Notes: generated from the sequence alone by a model not told the origin. Shown: positions 26,701 to 35,908, numbered from the stretch's first letter. The stretch is 64,000 nt of DNA from Sarcocystis neurona (GCA_000727475.1 KL647312.1:1116001-1180000); one strand, 5' to 3'. Program-made: numbers and translations.

Positions 26701-29700
26701 GGAAAGAGAGGGAGAGGGGAAGGGAGGGGAAGGGAAGGAGGGAGAGACAGAGAGAGGGAAATAGAGGGGGGGAGAGAGACAGAGGAAAAGCGAAGGAGAG
26801 GGAAGGGGAAGGAGAGGGGAAGGGAAAGAGAGGGAAGGAGAGAGACAGAGAGAGAGAGCGAGAAAGCGAGGGGGAGAGAGAAAGAGAGAGCGGAATAGAG
26901 GGAGAGAGAGAGGGAAGGACGAGTAGAGACAGAGGGGAAGAGAGGGAGAGGGAAAGGGAGGGAGAGGGGAAGGGAAGGAGAGAGACACAGAGAGAGAGAA
27001 GGCGAAGGGGAGAGAGAGAGGGAGAAATAGAAGGGGACACAGAGAGAGAGAGAAGAGGAGAAGGAGGAGAGAGCGGAAGAGCGGGAGGGAGAGATAGAGA
27101 GAGGGCCGCAAAGAGAGAGAGAGAGGGAGAGGCAGAGAGGAAGAAAAGGACGCGATGCCTTCCGAGAGGAGACGCGTGTCTATTCAAAGTGTCGTTCGGT
27201 GGGCGTGCAGGGGGCATGGAGCCCCATGGGCAGACATGTGTAGACATCATAGAGAAGACAGGGGGAGAGAAAGAGAGGAAGAGGTGCACATATATATAGA
27301 GAGAGAGGCCGATGTAGATATACGGAGGTCTATGAACATGGATAGAGGAAGGCGAACATCTATACAGATAGATCGATGTACATAAACAGATACGCACTGG
27401 AAAAGGAGGGGAGACAGATGTAGACGCAGGGAGAGAGACAGAAGAAGAGGGAGAAGACGAGAAAAAACGGCAGGTGTTGGCGGTGAGGTCGGAGAGAGAC
27501 TGGCGGAAACGAAGGGAGCCAACTATAAATCTTCCGGCCGGCGGAGAGAAGTAGGAAGTGCGTTACGAGACAGACACGTGTGAAGACGGAGAAGAAAGAG
27601 AGGCAGCGAGGAAAGTGTAAAGAAGAAGATAGTGGCTCATAACACCCGAAAGCGCGACGTCTGTGTCGGAGGGGAAGTATTCCTGCGGCAGCCTCATGAC
27701 GCCGTCCAGACGCGGTGGCGTCGTCTGCAGCAGCAGCTGCAGCTCCTCCCCACCCCACACCTCTACTTGCAACACCACTGGTACACCATACGTATAGAGA
27801 GACAGAGAGAGGGGAAGACAACCCGGGAGACAGACGAAGAGAGACAGATAAAGAAAAATACGTACACACACATATATGTACATACATATGCGTACGTATA
27901 CATTCACATATATGCAAACATATATATATACATAGACGAGCACAAAGATTTATAAATGTACCTCGTGTTTCATACATGTATATATGCATATGCAAATGGA
28001 TACATATTTTTGTAGAAGGACATATTCACATACAGGTAAAGAATCACATGTGTACAAAGAGACCTCAACTTCATATATATAGATGTGTGTGTCTTCGCAT
28101 AGGTGCATGCACCGCCCCACAACCAGTCATATGCATATATGTATATATATGCGTCTCCATTTGTTCACGCCTAGGAGTGCGACTTGCGTCGGACCGGTAT
28201 TCGAGAGAAAAAGCGAAACAGAGTCAGAGAGAGAGACACTGGGAGAGAGATTGAGATAGGAAAGTATGTCTCGTCGAAACAGAGAAAGAGAGGAAAAAGT
28301 GTTTCGTCGAACAAGACGGAGAAAGGCAGGAAAGTATGTATTACGGAAAGAGAGCAAGAGAGGAAAGTGTGTTCTGTCGAGTAAGAGGAAGAGGGAAACT
28401 CATGTCTTGTACAATACGAGGGAGAGGAAGTGTCTTTTGTAAGAGGAGAGAGAGGCAGGGAAGAGAAGCGTTTGGCAGTGGCACCTGCAGCGCATCCAAG
28501 CGGCCAATCCACTCGGAGGGCCGAAGTCTGCCCCCTTTCATCGACGGTGCCGGCAGCAGCTTCTTGGCCTGCTGGAGCCAACAGCGGAGATCAAGCCAGT
28601 AGCGCGCAGCAGCTTCGAAGTGATGGGCAGGATTTTCCCATGCTCTTTCGACCGAGGAGAGCTGCAACAAAGACGTCAGGCGTTGCGCAGCAGCAGCGGC
28701 AGCCAGCAGGTCTTCTTCCGCTGGGTCCGTCCCCCCACCACGCTTTTCCGCATTCTCCCTCCTCGCTGCGGTGTTGCTGCTGCTGCTGCCGTCGAACGGC
28801 TGCTGGCGCTGCTGCTGCAGCCGCTGCAGCAGACGCTGTCCTCCCCCCTGCACCTGCTGGCCTGGAGCTGCAGCAGCGCTGCAGCCCTCCCCGTCGACGT
28901 CCAATGCCGTTCCTCCTCCTGCTGCTGCCGCAGAACTGAGAGACGCGCTGGCAGCAGTCGGAAAAAAGGGAGGAGGAGGAGGAAAAGCTGTGCGTACACC
29001 CGAAGGAGTCTGCAGGCGGGACGGAGTGCTGCTGCTGCTGCTTCCCGCACTGCCGACAGGCGGCCCTGGACGGGGGAAACGTTCCGCCTGCCCCACCTCG
29101 ACGAGCAAGGTCCCCCAGTCCTCCTCCCGCTGCAGGTGTTGCTGCGCTTCTGCTTTCTCCTCCTGGTGCGACTGCAGCAGCGGGAATGCCGTCTGTTCTT
29201 GATGCTGCTGCACCTCCGACTCACGTTTGAACGGCGAGGGTCCCGTCGCCCTCCCCGCAGGCCCAGCAGCATCAGGCGTCGCAGCACCGCCAGAGATACC
29301 CACAGCAGAACCGGCTCTACGGAGGACAGCAGCAGGACTGGACTGCGTTGCAGCAGTAGAAGAGGAGACCCCAGCAGCAGCAGCAGCGTTAGGCGAGGGG
29401 ACAGGAGGAGCAGGAGGCGCGAAGGAGAGGAAAAAGTAATCTTCGAAGAGGACAGCAAGAGCCTCGTGGAGCTCTGCCATCCACAGCGGCAGCAGAAACT
29501 CCAGAAGCGGATCAATAATATTTTCTCTTATCACAGCGCGATGTTCTCGGAGGTGGTGAGCCGCCTTCTGCGGTTCCTCCGCATGCAAGTACATGCGGTA
29601 CATATGGATCGAAATCATATTGCAGAGGGCCACGCGCTCTGCTGCTGCAGCACCTGACAGCAGCGCCTCGTCCGTCAGCAGCTGCCACGCAGAAATAAAG

Positions 29701-32700
29701 CATTTCATCGCGCCGTGCAGCTGTCCCGCGACCTCCAGCATTACCCCTGCCTTCACAAAGCAGCGCGTCTGCAACACGGCAGCAGCGTCAGGCCAGAGCA
29801 GCAGCGCCAGCCACACAGCAATGAAAGAAAGGCAAAAGAGCAACACCCGCGTCGTGGTGTCGTAGTCGCACCGCAGCAGAAAAGACACGCAGCAACCCCA
29901 CTGCAACAGCAGCAGCAGCAGCTGCAAGAGAGAAGCGTCGACGTGGATTGCAGCAGCGGCAACACCACCAAGTGAGAACGAAAGATAGCGGCGGCAACAC
30001 AGTCGCAGAAGAAGCAGCAGCAGCAAGATATCCACAGCCCAGAAAGGTAACAGCAGCAGCACAAGACTATCACAGCCGCAGCAGCAGTCGCCGCAGCAGC
30101 AGTCGCCGCAGCAGCAGTCGCCACAGCAGCAGTCTCCGCAGCAGCAGTCTCCGCAGCAGCAGTCTCCGCAGCAGCAGTCTCCGCAGCAGCAGTCTCCGCA
30201 GCAGCAGTCTCCGCAGCAGCAGTCGCCGCAGCAGTGAACAACGCAGCTTCGGCAGGAAGATATTATAAAGCGACACGGGAGAAGCGCCGGTCGTGTCTGC
30301 AGGAACGGTAGCGGCGTCAAGCAAGAAGCTTCTCGGGGCGACAAGCACCAGGTGTCCAGCGACAGCCGCCGCAGCAACAGAAGTCTCTTTGTACATACGC
30401 AGGAAAACAGAACTCCGTATGCAAGGCTCTACCGAGGGCCGCACCGAGTAAATGTGCGGGCAAAACTGTCTTTGTACAACCCAGTCAAAAAACGACATAT
30501 ATACACACAGGTAATATATTTCTGTTTCCCTCGGCGATGGACCAAGACCAGCAGGTACACACCAACAGGTAGAAAGCGAGTCATGTGGAAAGACGGCTGA
30601 AGAATATACGGAGAAGTCATACGGTTAACGCATGCAGACGACTGGGTGACTTCCTGCCGAAACAGAGTTGTTCACATCTACCCGCATGTATATATACATA
30701 TATTTACAGGCACAGCGTATGCAGCGACACCTACCCTTATATACGCTTGTACACGCCTACGACGACGGCACATACATACACATACTTATATATATATACA
30801 TGTATGTAGATGCGGTTGTATGTATGGGATACTTGCCACATATAGACAGAGAGAGATAAGAAGAAGAAGACGGAGCGCGACAAATATATATATTAGCTGT
30901 ATGCAGAAGATGCAAGCACATGACACGAATGTCTTTGCAAGGTGAATATTGAGAGAGAACAATTTTTCGCAGTAGAGACTCCTCACCTGATAGGCATGCA
31001 GAAGACTGGCTTGCTCTTTTGCTAGACTACGCGGCACGTGCTGGAGCTGCTTCCGGTAGCGCCGTGCCTCCGCTTCGTAGCGCTCCACGGCCTTCTCATA
31101 TGCGACCTAACCAACAACCACGCGGCAGCAGCACCGACAGCAGCAACAGCAGGAGAAGCAACAGCAACAGCAGCAGCCGTGTTCGCTCTTACAGCACGGG
31201 CACTTCTTGCAGCAGCAACAGCAACACTGAGACCAGCAGATGGTGCAGCAGCAGACGCACGGCAGAAGCAGGAACTGAAAGAGTACTAGCGACAGGAATA
31301 CCCCAGGCCACGAAGACGCAGGAGCAGCGGGTAGGACATGAGTTAGCTACACGGCGGCAAGAGCCGCAGCAGCAGCAAAAGAGAGAGAGGGAAATAGGAA
31401 GAGATGGCAAGACAGAAAGGGGGAAGAGAGACAGAAAGAGAGAGGAAAGAAAAAAGAGCAAGATAGAGGACAACGGCTACATTTGTGGACCCTGCTGTCT
31501 CTGTATATAGAAAAGAGAACGAGCATAGTAGTTATAATACTGACACACACGAACACAGTTTGACCACGCACGTAGATAGATGTAGTATGTAGTGAAACAT
31601 CTACATTTCTGGAGGCAAAAGGAAGGAGAGGGTGACGGCCAAAGAGAGGACGGGGAGGAGAAGAACAGAGAAAACGAATGAAAGACGCGATAGAGGGAGG
31701 AGACGGAGAAGGTAAGGGACTCCAGAAGAGATAAGGATCTTCGGAGAAGAACGCCAGAGAAAGAAGAAGAAGACGAGGAGGACGAGCAAGAAGGACAACG
31801 AAGAAGAAAAGGAGCTGCTGAGCGGAACAGCTCGAAGAAGAAGAGGACGAAGAAGAGGAAGAGGGGGAGAAAGAACCGAAAAAAGAAGAGACCGGAGAGA
31901 AGAAAAGCGGAAAGGAAGCGAGAAGGAAGAAGAGGAGGGGAAAGGAGAAGAAAGAAGCGGGATCGCAATAACCTGCTGAAGGCGCTCGATTTTCGTTGTA
32001 AGACCGTCGAGTCCGCAGGTCAAAAAGAGAGCAGCAACTTCTGCAGGATTCAGAGACCGGAAGCAGCCGGCGCAAGTCTGCGGGTCCGGATGGCCTGCCG
32101 GGAGGATCACGAAAAGGACCTGCAGAAAAAGAGAAAAAGAGACCGGAGATCAAGAGAAAAGAAGACAGTGAGCAGGGGAAAAAAGCGGGAGAAAGCGAGA
32201 GACAGAGACAGGGAGAAAACAGCACGGGCGAGAAGAGACGAACACGGTGGTGAAGATGGGACGTGTCTGAAGGCGAAGAAGCGGAGGACAGCGAGGCAGC
32301 AGAAGCGAAAAAGACAGACGTGGCGACTTTTTGACAGGAAGTGGAGAAGCAAAGAAGAAGAAAAGGCAGGCGCGGGATGCCGCCGGACGAAGACGGGATG
32401 AAGGGAAAGGAAAAAACGGAGAGGGCAGGGAAGACGCACAAGGGAAAACAGAAAAGGCGACGGCAGAAGAAGAAGAAGAAGGGAAGACGCGAAGAGGAAG
32501 AAATGGGCACAAGGAGGACCAAATGTCAGGCAAGACGACAGGCAGGCACCGCGGGCAAAAGGGGACACCACACACAAAACTCCGCCGCACAACCACACTC
32601 CATTACCAGCAAAAGCATTTCTCAAAAACGCGCGGCATACCCACCTTTCTATCTATATCTTCTATCTATATTAATCCGTATCTACTTCGCTACATCTATC

Positions 32701-35700
32701 TATACGTCTGTATCTGTCTACCTGTATCTGTCTCCTTCTTCGGACGTATATCTATCGATATCTGTCTACTGTGTGTATCCACTTATATCTATCTGCCTAC
32801 AACCATCTATTTACATCTGTCTATATCTATCTGTCTACATCTGTCAGCGTAGACCAATCTATATCTATCTGCCTCTATCTAGCCGCATTTGTCTCCCGAA
32901 TTCTATACACGTATATCTACATCTAACTCCCCATATCTATCATATCTATCTATTTACTCACATCTATCCAGATGTGTGTCTATCTTTACATTTATCTAAC
33001 TACCAATATCTGCATCTATCTACCTATTCGTATACAGATGTATGCGTGTGGCTGCATCTGTGTAGGGCGAGACGCGGCGACGGTGCGACGCAGAGAGACA
33101 CGGCAGCAAGACGTCTCTTCTCGTAGGAAGATTCAGCTAACCGAGAGACACACACCGGTCTGCTGGAAGGTAAAAAAGCAGTGACGAGAACTGCCCAAAT
33201 GTCGAACATGACCAGGCAGGGAGGGATAGGCGGTGCTCCGAGGAAAATGATTCACGCCAAGAAACAGTTCAAACGGACAGATGCGGCGGCCTTCCACACG
33301 TACACGTATACACACGAATATGTATATACACATGCATATACATGAATACACGTATATGTGTGCACGTACACGAAAATATATATAACTTTGCACATCAGCG
33401 TGTACACAGATCAATATATACATATACACTTGAAAGTGTCTGCATGTATATATATATATATGTGCGTGTGTGGACAAATGTACAGACACACGGGCATCTG
33501 CCTGTATACACATATATATATATATGTACGCGTACGAATACACAGGTAGAGAGAGACACACACAGAAACATACACCCACACGTGTTCACTTGTAAATACG
33601 TGCATTCAAACATGCGCACGTATATATATATATAAGTACACCCAGAGATATATAGTTCTAGCGTGTGACTCTGTAGGGAGACTCGAGCATAACTCTACAG
33701 GACGCTTGTAAGACGCGCAGGCGTACAAGCTTGGGTTGAATTTTTCTCCGTTGAATGCGGTCGCGAATCTTCCCGACGAGGGCCAGCGCTGCTGCTTCTG
33801 CGTACGCCACAGCAGTAGCCCTGTCCTTCGGAGCAGCTGCCCCTGGAGCAGCTGCAACGGCAGCAGGAAGAGGAGTCGCAGCAACGTCAAGCGCAGCCGT
33901 CTCGACAGCAGCGCCGCCAGGAAGGACCGCATGAGGAGATGCAGCAGCAGCAGCAGCACCGGTAAGACCAGCAGCAGCTGCTGAAGACCACGCAGCCTCA
34001 GGGAGATTCTTTTCGGCTGCTGCTGCGCGCTGTTGGTCGGCTTCTGCAGCCCCCGCCGAGAGCAGCCTCTGCTCTGCCGCCACTGCTGCTGCATCTCTGC
34101 TCCCGCTGCTGCTGTCAAAGACAGTCAGCCCGCCGTCCGCAAAGGTGCTGTCGTGCTGCTTCTGCTCGGAACATACACCGCCGCTGCTACTGCCGCCTGC
34201 GTGCGAAGAAAGCGACAGGGCTCGCCTCTGCGACGGGCAGCCCGAATGTCGCCGGCAGCAGAGAGGGCTGCCGCAGAAGTGCGCTGCTGCATCTTCGCGT
34301 ACGGCAAGACCACCACTCCCCTTCGACACCCCCACAGCACCAGCAGCAACTTCGAAGCTGCTGCTGGACGAGCTTCCCTGCTGCTGTTGCTGCTGTTGGG
34401 GACGACGCTGCTCCGGCGCAGTCTTCCCGCTCTTGCCGGCTGCAGCCGCGTACGGACAGCAACTGCAGCACACCCCTGCTGCTGCTGCGTCCAGTCCAAC
34501 TCCTGCTGCAGCCCTACGACGGCTGCCGTCGCTGCTGCTGCTGCTCGCCGTGCGCGAGGCCGCCACCGCAGCAGAAGTCGCATCAGAAGACAGAGGAGGA
34601 GAACAAAAAGAAGGAACGTGGGCACCGGTAGAATAAGCTTCTCGCCAGTCGAAGCAGAGGATGTACGCAGCAGGTTTCTCCCAGACCTGTCGCTGCAGCC
34701 AGTCTCTACGAAGAATGCCCTGCATGAACAGCAGATCCAGACAAACAGCAGCAGCAACAGTGGCAGCTCACCGCGACAGACGGTCATACAGGCACCGTAT
34801 AGAACTGCATTTGTGTATCTCTGTATATGTGTGTGTGTCTCGATCTTCGCAGAAGTATGTATGCTTGACGTAGGGAAAAATAGGCTGTTATTCAACTGGT
34901 ACAGTCATTCTCTGAACTGTCGCAAGTTTTCTGTTTCTTCGTGTAAAAGGCGCTTCTCCAGAAGGCGTACCTTCTTGACAGGCGAACGTACAATCACTAC
35001 AGAGACAGCGATAGAGGAAAAGACAGCCCTAGGAAGTCTACGAAAGTCTCGCACCAACAAGATGTACAAATGCTTACCTATACACACACATGTACATACA
35101 TACGCATAGATATGGAAACGGAAGCACACGGATATATACGTATTTACAGGTACTTATATACATATCTATATGTGCAAGTACACAGGCAAAGATACAGAGT
35201 TCTTCAAGAAGGAAAGCTCACTTTGTCCGCAGAGCGTTCGGCACGGTCTGGCGTCCTGGCCCTAGCTGAAGCGGCAAGGGGGGAGGCTGCTCCAGCCGTC
35301 ACTTTGCCGCCGCTCCCTGTTGCTGCTGGATGACTGCTGTTGCTGTTGCTGCTGCTGCCAAAGGCAAGCTGCTCCGGCGTTGCCATCTCCGGCAGTTGGA
35401 AGAGGGCACCGGCAGCAGGTACCGCAAAGGCAGGAAGAAGACCGACGCCTGCTGCTGCTGCTGTTGCTTCGGGGCCCGCAGCTGTAGAGACACTCCACGT
35501 CCTCGTCGCCGCGACATTACTCTGCGCCGGTGGATAACGCAGTCCTCCTGCTGCCGATGCTGCTGCGACTCCTGCCCTGGTTGCTTCTGCCGCTGCTGGG
35601 GTTGTTGCCGCTGCGCCTGCTCCTGCAGGCAACAAGGAGTGTGGCCACCCGAATCCTGAGGAGGTGTGCTGCGCTGCCGACGCTTCAAGAGGGGGGCTGC

Positions 35701-35908
35701 CGCTTGCAGCAGCAGCAGCAGCCGCATCGCGACCAGCGGCAGCAGTCCTTGCGCTGGACGCTTCGGCTTCGGAGAAGAGCAGCGTGCTGCTGCTACGGAG
35801 TCCTGCAGCGCTTGCAGCGCCGCGGGAAGAGGCACCGGCTGCTGCCGGACCCCCCTGCGCGGCGATGTCCTCTGGCCAAGCTGCAGGACTACTCGTCGAC
35901 GCCAGTAT
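6840..35908 (-). CDS. TRAPPC11: TRAPPC11-like protein, whole gene span (13 exons placed, 5' end missing)
   Basis: TRAPPC11 is a subunit of the TRAPP III tethering complex that acts in ER-to-Golgi traffic and autophagy. The exons listed separately join to at least 3,538 residues with no stop, and all splice phases agree (phase 0 throughout, except H/I and M/N, which split a codon). Conserved blocks follow the family order: GILRRDWL near residue 230, VLFVILPAGHP near 561, a YEKAVERYEAEARRYRK helix near 610, foie-gras repeats near 650-1130, a TPR-like block near 1131, beta-sandwich patches within 1270-3146, VPFSLTATIFNRT near 3210, and AGGLRATVLLLP near 3335. Animal homologues have about 1,100-1,200 residues; this one is some three times longer because of Ala, Gln, Ser and Glu tracts. 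Introns of 0.5-3.6 kb are filled with microsatellites. The upstream exon(s) and start codon were not found. The family call rests on remembered patterns, not on a search; exon borders are hand-placed. Confidence 0.78.
7440..8220. repeat. TA/CATA-rich microsatellite DNA in intron M-N
   Basis: Repeated tatata, catacata and gtatac units fill this stretch of the intron between the last two TRAPPC11-like exons. No coding signal was seen. Confidence 0.7.
8225..8820. repeat. GATA/GACA tetranucleotide array
   Basis: Imperfect agat, agac and aggt units run for about 600 bases on the plus strand. The array sits in the intron just downstream of exon M. Confidence 0.85.
9006..9418 (-). CDS. TRAPPC11: TRAPPC11-like exon M, C-terminal beta domain
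   Basis: The acceptor TGTGCTGCAG precedes a poly-Gln/Pro start (QQHQQPQPPQQ), an acidic EEEEEEDD run, and then DYFPFFVAGGLRATVLLLPR and RSLQLQWTCVA. The latter fits the family pattern FMFSGxKQxxLxILPGxxxxLxY. The donor CGCAG/GTACCT leaves two bases of an Arg codon, completed by exon N. Confidence 0.72.
10020..10680. repeat. CTG-rich imperfect repeat in intron L-M
   Basis: The plus strand is built of ctgctg units with ctaccgc and ccgtctgctgctac variants (10370-10510). It lies between exons M and L of the TRAPPC11-like gene and is presumed intronic. Confidence 0.7.
10725..10871 (-). CDS. TRAPPC11: TRAPPC11-like exon L, C-terminal beta domain
   Basis: The exon has 49 codons between GGCTGCAG/TTTCCT and CTTCCTCAG/GTACGC, phase 0. 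It encodes FPFRLADVRRACGG, DDPVVLRV and PTVGVPFSLTATIFNRTAL. The last stretch matches the very typical TRAPPC11 strand with a GxPFxxxYxIxNRT pattern. This is one of the clearest family signatures in the gene. Confidence 0.78.
11132..11587. other. Assembly gap (run of N)
   Basis: There are 456 undetermined bases flanked on both sides by CAG repeat, so the gap very likely reflects a repeat the assembler could not span. It falls in the intron between exons K and L. Confidence 0.97.
11588..11945. repeat. CAG array with an 18-bp minisatellite
   Basis: GCA/CAG units follow the gap. From about 11812 to 11935 an 18-base unit (agcagcagaaacagcaac) repeats some six times almost perfectly. Confidence 0.85.
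12045..12300. repeat. ACAT tetranucleotide array with higher-order units
   Basis: Near-continuous catacatacata broken by regular atgcata and atatata interruptions makes irregular larger units of tens of bases that recur several times. Confidence 0.85.
12920..13500. repeat. TA and GT microsatellites in intron K-L
   Basis: Tatata and tgtgtg runs fill the stretch just downstream of exon K (in gene direction). The region 12330-12900 before it is non-repetitive but shows no supported exon. Confidence 0.75.
13526..13615 (-). CDS. TRAPPC11: TRAPPC11-like exon K (30 codons)
   Basis: This short segment lies between CTGCAG/CTGCTA and TTG/GTTTGT, phase 0 at both ends. It encodes LLVEFSKADAVVPYPFDVLQ then QKTPLRRRQL, resembling the family's YIISWKR strand and the following strand before the last beta domain. 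It stands out from surrounding CAG and TA repeats. Support is phase plus position; similarity alone is weak. Confidence 0.5.
13620..14580. repeat. CAG/GCA tract in intron J-K
   Basis: About 950 bases of interrupted gcagcagcaa units. A partial 36-base-scale repeat (gggaagtaacaacaa) recurs at 14420-14540. It lies between exons J and K. Confidence 0.75.
15180..18377 (-). CDS. TRAPPC11: TRAPPC11-like exon J, 1,066 codons, gryzun beta domain
   Basis: The exon is open for 1,066 codons from CTGCTGCAG/GTTCAC to GCG/GTACGG, phase 0 at both ends. Recognisable strands are VHVRKLALLPP at the start, RYRSLRLLDVPAYPLKL, IVLRVSF, AVCIDALLEFDAPSPISSS, and LPLVYVHLKNTSSLPLRMHG, which fits the family strand pair around its DLLSASPWALT motif. 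The rest is Ala/Glu/Gln/Ser low complexity with acidic and basic runs. No stop codon in 3.2 kb of such repeat, only in this frame, supports coding. The largest insertions of the protein lie here. Confidence 0.7.
18490..19480. repeat. CAG/GCA tract in intron I-J
   Basis: Imperfect gcagcagcgggagcagcagcagaa-type units dominate 19050-19330, with looser repeats at 18500-18720 (gcaacagcag). The segment sits between exons I and J. Confidence 0.75.
19569..22002 (-). CDS. TRAPPC11: TRAPPC11-like exon I, 811 codons, gryzun region
   Basis: The acceptor is textbook (TTTTCTCTCTCGCCCACTGCAG) and the donor AAA/GTACGT is strong. The exon starts with one base of a split codon and ends in phase 0. Conserved patches are WEHPTNISGIAAAFQLLNLL (last helices of the foie-gras repeats), YIVEGLLCVEHSLGCTLVV, FFQLLVYLDSF, YKSLRVLALQFTW, REIAYFSLSFPGTPAAI and KPVIHAPVERK, consistent with strands of the gryzun beta domain. 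Alanine tracts dominate between them. On the plus strand the repeat reads CAG/GCA before about 20.64 kb and CTG/GCT after, yet alanine is kept in frame. Confidence 0.72.
23101..23315. repeat. Recent 112-bp tandem duplication
   Basis: Two head-to-tail copies start at 23101 and 23213. The first 100 or more bases are identical by eye. It lies in intron H-I and contains no coding signal. Confidence 0.92.
23441..23856 (-). CDS. TRAPPC11: TRAPPC11-like exon H, TPR-like block plus Ser-rich insert
   Basis: The acceptor is CTGCTGCAG/ACGCTT. The first part encodes CPAVACQLADAFFVGGRFAA and ACDLYGTLAHAF, a helix-turn-helix matching the family's MVQMGEEYYYAKDYTKAL-type repeat. A Ser/Gly/Pro-rich tail follows. 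The end at GG/GTTAGC is chosen because it leaves two bases of a codon, exactly what the strong acceptor of exon I needs; the donor itself is weak, so the 3' border is uncertain. Confidence 0.65.
24728..24886 (-). CDS. TRAPPC11: TRAPPC11-like exon G
   Basis: The exon has 53 codons between CTGTTGCAG/CATGGA and CGG/GTAAGC, phase 0. It encodes HGVEAFLTEGGDER, then EIVRRWVFTLNEQQLAAHAA and YLLSRAHGIYR. The last part matches the family helix written as ITLL.NA..QFKK, and the next exon continues the TPR-like repeat without a gap. Confidence 0.72.
26455..27150. repeat. Long GA-rich polypurine tract (plus strand)
   Basis: About 700 bases are almost entirely A and G on the plus strand (gagagaga, gggaagg, agacaga units). 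For the minus-strand gene this is CU-rich pre-mRNA within intron E-G. Confidence 0.9.
27646..27724 (-). CDS. Possible extra TRAPPC11-like exon
   Basis: An open segment follows CTGCTGCAG and reads TTPPRLDGVMRLPQEYFPSD, then TDVALS, before a possible GTGTTA donor. Base composition and codon mix look coding and differ from the surrounding GA/TA repeats. However, the 79-base length is not phase 0 as exons E and G require (a donor two bases later would be). Treat it as a candidate only. Confidence 0.25.
28485..29768 (-). CDS. TRAPPC11: TRAPPC11-like exon E, foie-gras helical domain
   Basis: The exon has 428 codons, acceptor GTGTTGCAG/ACGCGC and donor CTGCAG/GTGCCA, phase 0. It carries the best-conserved part of the protein: KAGVMLEVAGQLHGAMKCF, then NMISIHMYRMYLHAEEPQKA with HLREHRAVI, then MAELHEALAVLFEDYF, and after a long Ser/Gln/Ala insert ENPAHHFEAAARYWLDLR. 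These match in order the helical hairpins of the foie-gras domain (helix, NYK-like helix, QFRKH-like helix, acidic helix, then YYQQAA-like helix). The insert of about 200 residues between the last two blocks is unusual. Confidence 0.82.
30067..30240. repeat. 15-bp minisatellite, about 11 copies
   Basis: The unit ccgcagcagcagtct (with tcg/tct variants) repeats head to tail with few changes. It lies in intron D-E, upstream of the foie-gras exon. Confidence 0.92.
30987..31106 (-). CDS. TRAPPC11: TRAPPC11-like exon D
   Basis: The exon has exactly 40 codons between TTGGTTAG/GTCGCA and CAG/GTGAGG, in phase 0. The peptide VAYEKAVERYEAEARRYRK continues to EQASLLHAYQ. This matches the helix pair that precedes the foie-gras domain in TRAPPC11 proteins, and runs directly into TRCFVKAGVMLEVAG of exon E. 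Confidence 0.78.
31370..32520. repeat. GA-rich polypurine region around exon C
   Basis: Purine-rich plus-strand DNA fills 31370-31480, 31615-31960 and 32100-32520. Exon C (31973-32119) is an island of mixed composition within it. Confidence 0.8.
31973..32119 (-). CDS. TRAPPC11: TRAPPC11-like exon C
   Basis: The exon has 49 codons. The acceptor is TTTTTCTGCAG/GTCC and the donor CAG/GTTATT; it is in phase 0. The peptide begins VLFVILPAGHPDPQT and ends GLDGLTTKIERLQQ, corresponding to the family's beta-strand followed by a helix that reads on into the tyrosine-rich helix of exon D. It sits inside a purine-rich (plus strand) region, which means a CU-rich pre-mRNA around the exon. Confidence 0.75.
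32640..33060. repeat. TCTA/TCTG tetranucleotide array
   Basis: Imperfect tctatctatatctgtctac units on the plus strand in intron B-C. At 33300-33650 the intron turns to TA/TG microsatellites. Confidence 0.85.
33727..34719 (-). CDS. TRAPPC11: TRAPPC11-like exon B, N-terminal conserved block
   Basis: The exon has 331 codons, phase 0 at both ends, acceptor TTCATGCAG/GGC and donor CTT/GTACGC. It opens with GILRRDWLQRQ followed by KPAAYILCFDW, matching the family block in which GIL, a Trp and then a hydrophobic strand ending in an acidic-Trp pair appear. A 270-residue Ala/Ser/Gln-rich insert follows. The exon ends with VGKIRDRIQRRKIQPKL, which runs into the hydrophobic strand of exon C exactly where the family has its helix-then-strand element. 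Confidence 0.75.
35222..35908 (-). CDS. TRAPPC11: TRAPPC11-like exon A (first well-supported exon)
   Basis: This exon gives 229 codons after a good acceptor (TTTTCTGCAG, then ATACTGGCG) and ends at the donor AAA/GTGAGC. The peptide starts ILASTSSPAAWPED and is otherwise Ala/Ser/Thr-rich low complexity. It ends SADK and joins in phase 0 to GILRRDWL of the next exon, as in the family, where a Lys precedes GIL. No Met suits a start, so at least one exon lies upstream. The frame is chosen from the donor phase; another frame is also open in part. Confidence 0.55.

Noticed and set aside
26395..26898. Arg/Glu/Gly-rich open frames in the GA tract
   Set aside because: Pure simple-sequence translation of polypurine DNA in every frame; no start context, splice site or conserved feature.
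30067..30240. CRISPR-like regular array
   Set aside because: The 15-base units are contiguous, with no unique spacers, and the genome is eukaryotic. It is a minisatellite.
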